Below, in pieces: positions 61,929 through 64,000 of a stretch of DNA of 64,000 bases; the first letter of the stretch is position 1, and each line of letters starts with the position of its first letter. Below the pieces are notes generated by a model. That model made no database searches, was not told the DNA's origin, and saw only the letters and a program-made list of their open reading frames with translations. Made by a program: the position numbers and the translations under genes. The stretch comes from Phialocephala subalpina (lineage: Eukaryota > Ascomycota > Leotiomycetes > Helotiales > Mollisiaceae), in the NCBI GenBank assembly GCA_900073065.1, contig FJOG01000023.1:252179-316178 (forward strand), written 5' to 3'.

Positions 61929-63299
61929 ATGGCATCAGGCACTGCGAGATATTTGAGATATATTCTCTTCGCCTTCTTTGTAAGTCTTGATCTGTGCCGA
62001 TTGACGTTGCGATGCTGATGGTGGATTAGGGGCTTGCTGTCCTCTACTTTATTTCTTCCTCCTCGACCCAACGATTACCTTCGCCAGGGCAGATACTGGG
62101 TAACAATGGCATACCTTCGAAAGCTGGTGCAACAGGCACTCCATCGTCTGCATCAGATGGTTCAGCATCGACTGGCGTGACGCCCAATACATCAGGTGCT
62201 TTCCCACCTGCGACCGCAGATGGCCCAAAGATGAATGCGACATTCGTCACTTTGGCACGAAATTCAGATATTTGGGAAATTGCTCGGTCGATTCGTCAAG
62301 TTGAGGACAGGTTCAACAAGAAATTCCACTACGACTGGGTGTTCCTGAACGACAAGCCCTTCGACGCTACATTTAAGAAAGTTACAACTTCACTCGTATC
62401 CGGCACTACACACTATGGAGAGATTCCCAAGGAACATTGGTCGTTCCCCGAACACATTGACCAGGACAAGGCCCGCAAGGTCCGCGAGGATATGGCTCAG
62501 CGAAAGATCATCTACGGAGATTCCGTCAGTTACCGTCATATGTGCCGTTTCGAATCAGGTTTCTTCTTCCGTCAACCCTTGATGCTGAATTACGAATGGT
62601 ACTGGAGGGTCGAGCCAAGCATTGAGCTTTACTGCGACATCGACTATGATGTTTTCAAATTCATGTCCGACAACAAGAAGAAGTACAGTTTCGTCTTAAG
62701 TCTGTACGAATATGTGGAAACAATCCCGACTCTGTGGGACAGCACCAAGAAGTTCATGAAGGCGCATCCGGAACATATCGTTGAGGGCAACTCTATGGGA
62801 TTCTTGAGTGATGATGGTGGAGATACGTACAATCACTGCCACATGGTAAGTTTTGAAGGGGTTGTGGAGCCTAACGGAGTACTGACGACATCTAGTGGTC
62901 CAATTTCGAAGTCGGGAACTTGAACTGGCTTCGATCGCAAGCATACATCGACTACTTCGAGTCTCTTGACCAGGATGGAGGATTCTTCTACGAACGTTGG
63001 GGCGATGCTCCGGTACACTCGATCGCTGCCGGTCTCCTCCTGAAGAAGGAAGAAATTCACTTCTTTAACGATATTGCATACTACCACGTTCCATTCACCC
63101 ATTGTCCGACTGGCGAGAAGACGAGACTGGATCTGAAGTGTCACTGCAATCCAAAGGACAACTTTGACTGGAAGGGATATTCATGTAAGTTGGGACATAC
63201 TGCATGAAAATACTGGCTCTAACGTTTCCAGGTACCTCTCGATTCTTCGAGATCAACGGCATGGAGAAGCCGGAGGGATATGAGAACCAACAAGATTAA
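61929..63299 (+). CDS. alpha-1,2-mannosyltransferase, KRE2/MNT1 type (GT15)
   Basis: Exons 61929-61979, 62030-62845, 62896-63184 and 63232-63299; 407 residues. A short cytosolic tail is followed by one membrane anchor ([18 protein letters not shown], spanning the first intron) and a Ser/Thr-rich stem, the type II Golgi layout. The GT15 catalytic domain has [24 protein letters not shown], the metal/substrate words [20 protein letters not shown] and [22 protein letters not shown], and [11 protein letters not shown] near the C-terminus. It should transfer mannose from GDP-mannose onto O- and N-linked glycans in the Golgi. The family has several paralogs in filamentous fungi (Mnt1/Kre2, Ktr), and I cannot choose among them. 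Introns are 50, 50 and 47 bases. Confidence 0.93.
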
Positions 63300-64000
63300 A
63301 TACGCTACATCGTGTGCATTTTCAGGGGATAGCATTTCTTTTTTTGGGGCGGCTTGAGGATCTAACTTAGCCGGCATGAATAAGGGTTGACGGCGTTGGC
63401 GTGATGAAAATTCGGCCTCATCAAGCTGTTTGTAGATATAGGTTCATGATGGGTATGGCATTGGACAGCTTAGGCCTGGAAATATTTTATTTGCGATGAT
63501 TCATTATCGAAATTGGTTGTGTTTCATACGGCCTGTTCCCATGTTGTCTAGGAGAGTTTATATCCATAGTCACAAGTGTGCGTGCGAATATAAAATGTGA
63601 TGTAGAACACGATTGTTCAGATCAGTTTGAACTTCCTCCTCCAGCTTCATGTTCACTTTGACTTGGCGCGTTTCAAAAATTGGATTTTCTGAGTGTCAGG
63701 CGCGATTTGGGTTTCCAGCTCTGGCCAGTTTTCGAGGTTGAGCAGACATTCATTGATAATACTTCGTAGGGGACCTGGCATCCGAAGTCTCATTTCGAGG
63801 TCAGTCTTTCATATTATGGAGTTCCATTCGCTCGAGTGAGGTCTCATTTGCAACAGAGTCTCAAGTCAGAAAAAAATCTCCTTCAGAGTGCTTGCGCAGC
63901 CCCACTGCTGCATGGAACAATGAGACTTTGACGAGCAGCTTCTTGCTATTAACATGCATTCCAAGAATGTCTCAGTCGCTATGGAATTCCCCACTCAGCA
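63300..64000. other. 3' flank to window end
   Basis: Downstream sequence of the mannosyltransferase gene; no further gene can be supported before the window ends. Confidence 0.45.

Overview
The window is nuclear DNA of a filamentous ascomycete (Pezizomycotina; a leotiomycete-like fungus is my guess, not shown by the sequence). The evidence is short GT-AG introns of about 48-80 bases with CTAAC-type branch sites, Zn2Cys6 regulators with the fungal_trans domain, a HET-domain gene, a GT15 mannosyltransferase, a Clr5/ankyrin protein and eukaryotic replication and chromatin genes (MCM6, ESA1, RNase H2C, PAT1). Nothing looks bacterial, viral or organellar. Most genes are spliced; exon positions below were worked out by hand from reading frame and splice signals, and total lengths were checked for divisibility by three.

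Layout. 1-6.6 kb: no convincing gene, a long pyrimidine-rich upstream region with three different pentanucleotide repeats. 6.65-9.5 kb: Zn2Cys6 plus PAS-like regulator with an 8-base exon and a 1.1-kb intron. 10.8-11.9 kb: conserved hypothetical. 12.4-16.6 kb: a gene-poor array of about six related promoter-like modules facing the minus strand (TGACTCA-type site, GC-rich block, TATA box). 16.8-21.6 kb: Ser-rich hypothetical, then a Clr5/ankyrin protein. 23.2-28.7 kb: divergent Zn2Cys6 regulator and DHA2-type drug/H+ antiporter. 29.3-31.6 kb: HET-domain pseudogene with at least two frameshifts and two stops. 32.1-44.8 kb: compact housekeeping block (PLD-like protein, ESA1, REX4, cyclopropane-fatty-acid-synthase-like enzyme, RNase H2 subunit C, DUF4385 protein, MCM6). 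45.9-54.1 kb: MFS transporter, secreted HNH-type nuclease, 63-residue membrane microprotein, linalool dehydratase/isomerase-like protein. 54.5-57.6 kb: decayed coiled-coil gene and a DUF3533 (Sng1-like) membrane protein gene whose coding sequence holds a 19 x 8-base repeat. 58.6-63.3 kb: PAT1 and a KRE2/MNT1-type mannosyltransferase, divergent.

How the genes relate. There is no single pathway. ESA1/REX4 and DUF4385/MCM6 share short divergent promoters; an MluI cell-cycle box lies 99 bases before the MCM6 start. The regulator/antiporter pair at 23-28 kb looks like a local control unit. The accessory stretches (12-16.6, 29-31.6 and 54-57 kb) hold the unusual material. The strongest candidate for something undescribed is the repeated promoter-like array at 12.4-16.6 kb; the second is the frame-shifting coding minisatellite at 56.2 kb.
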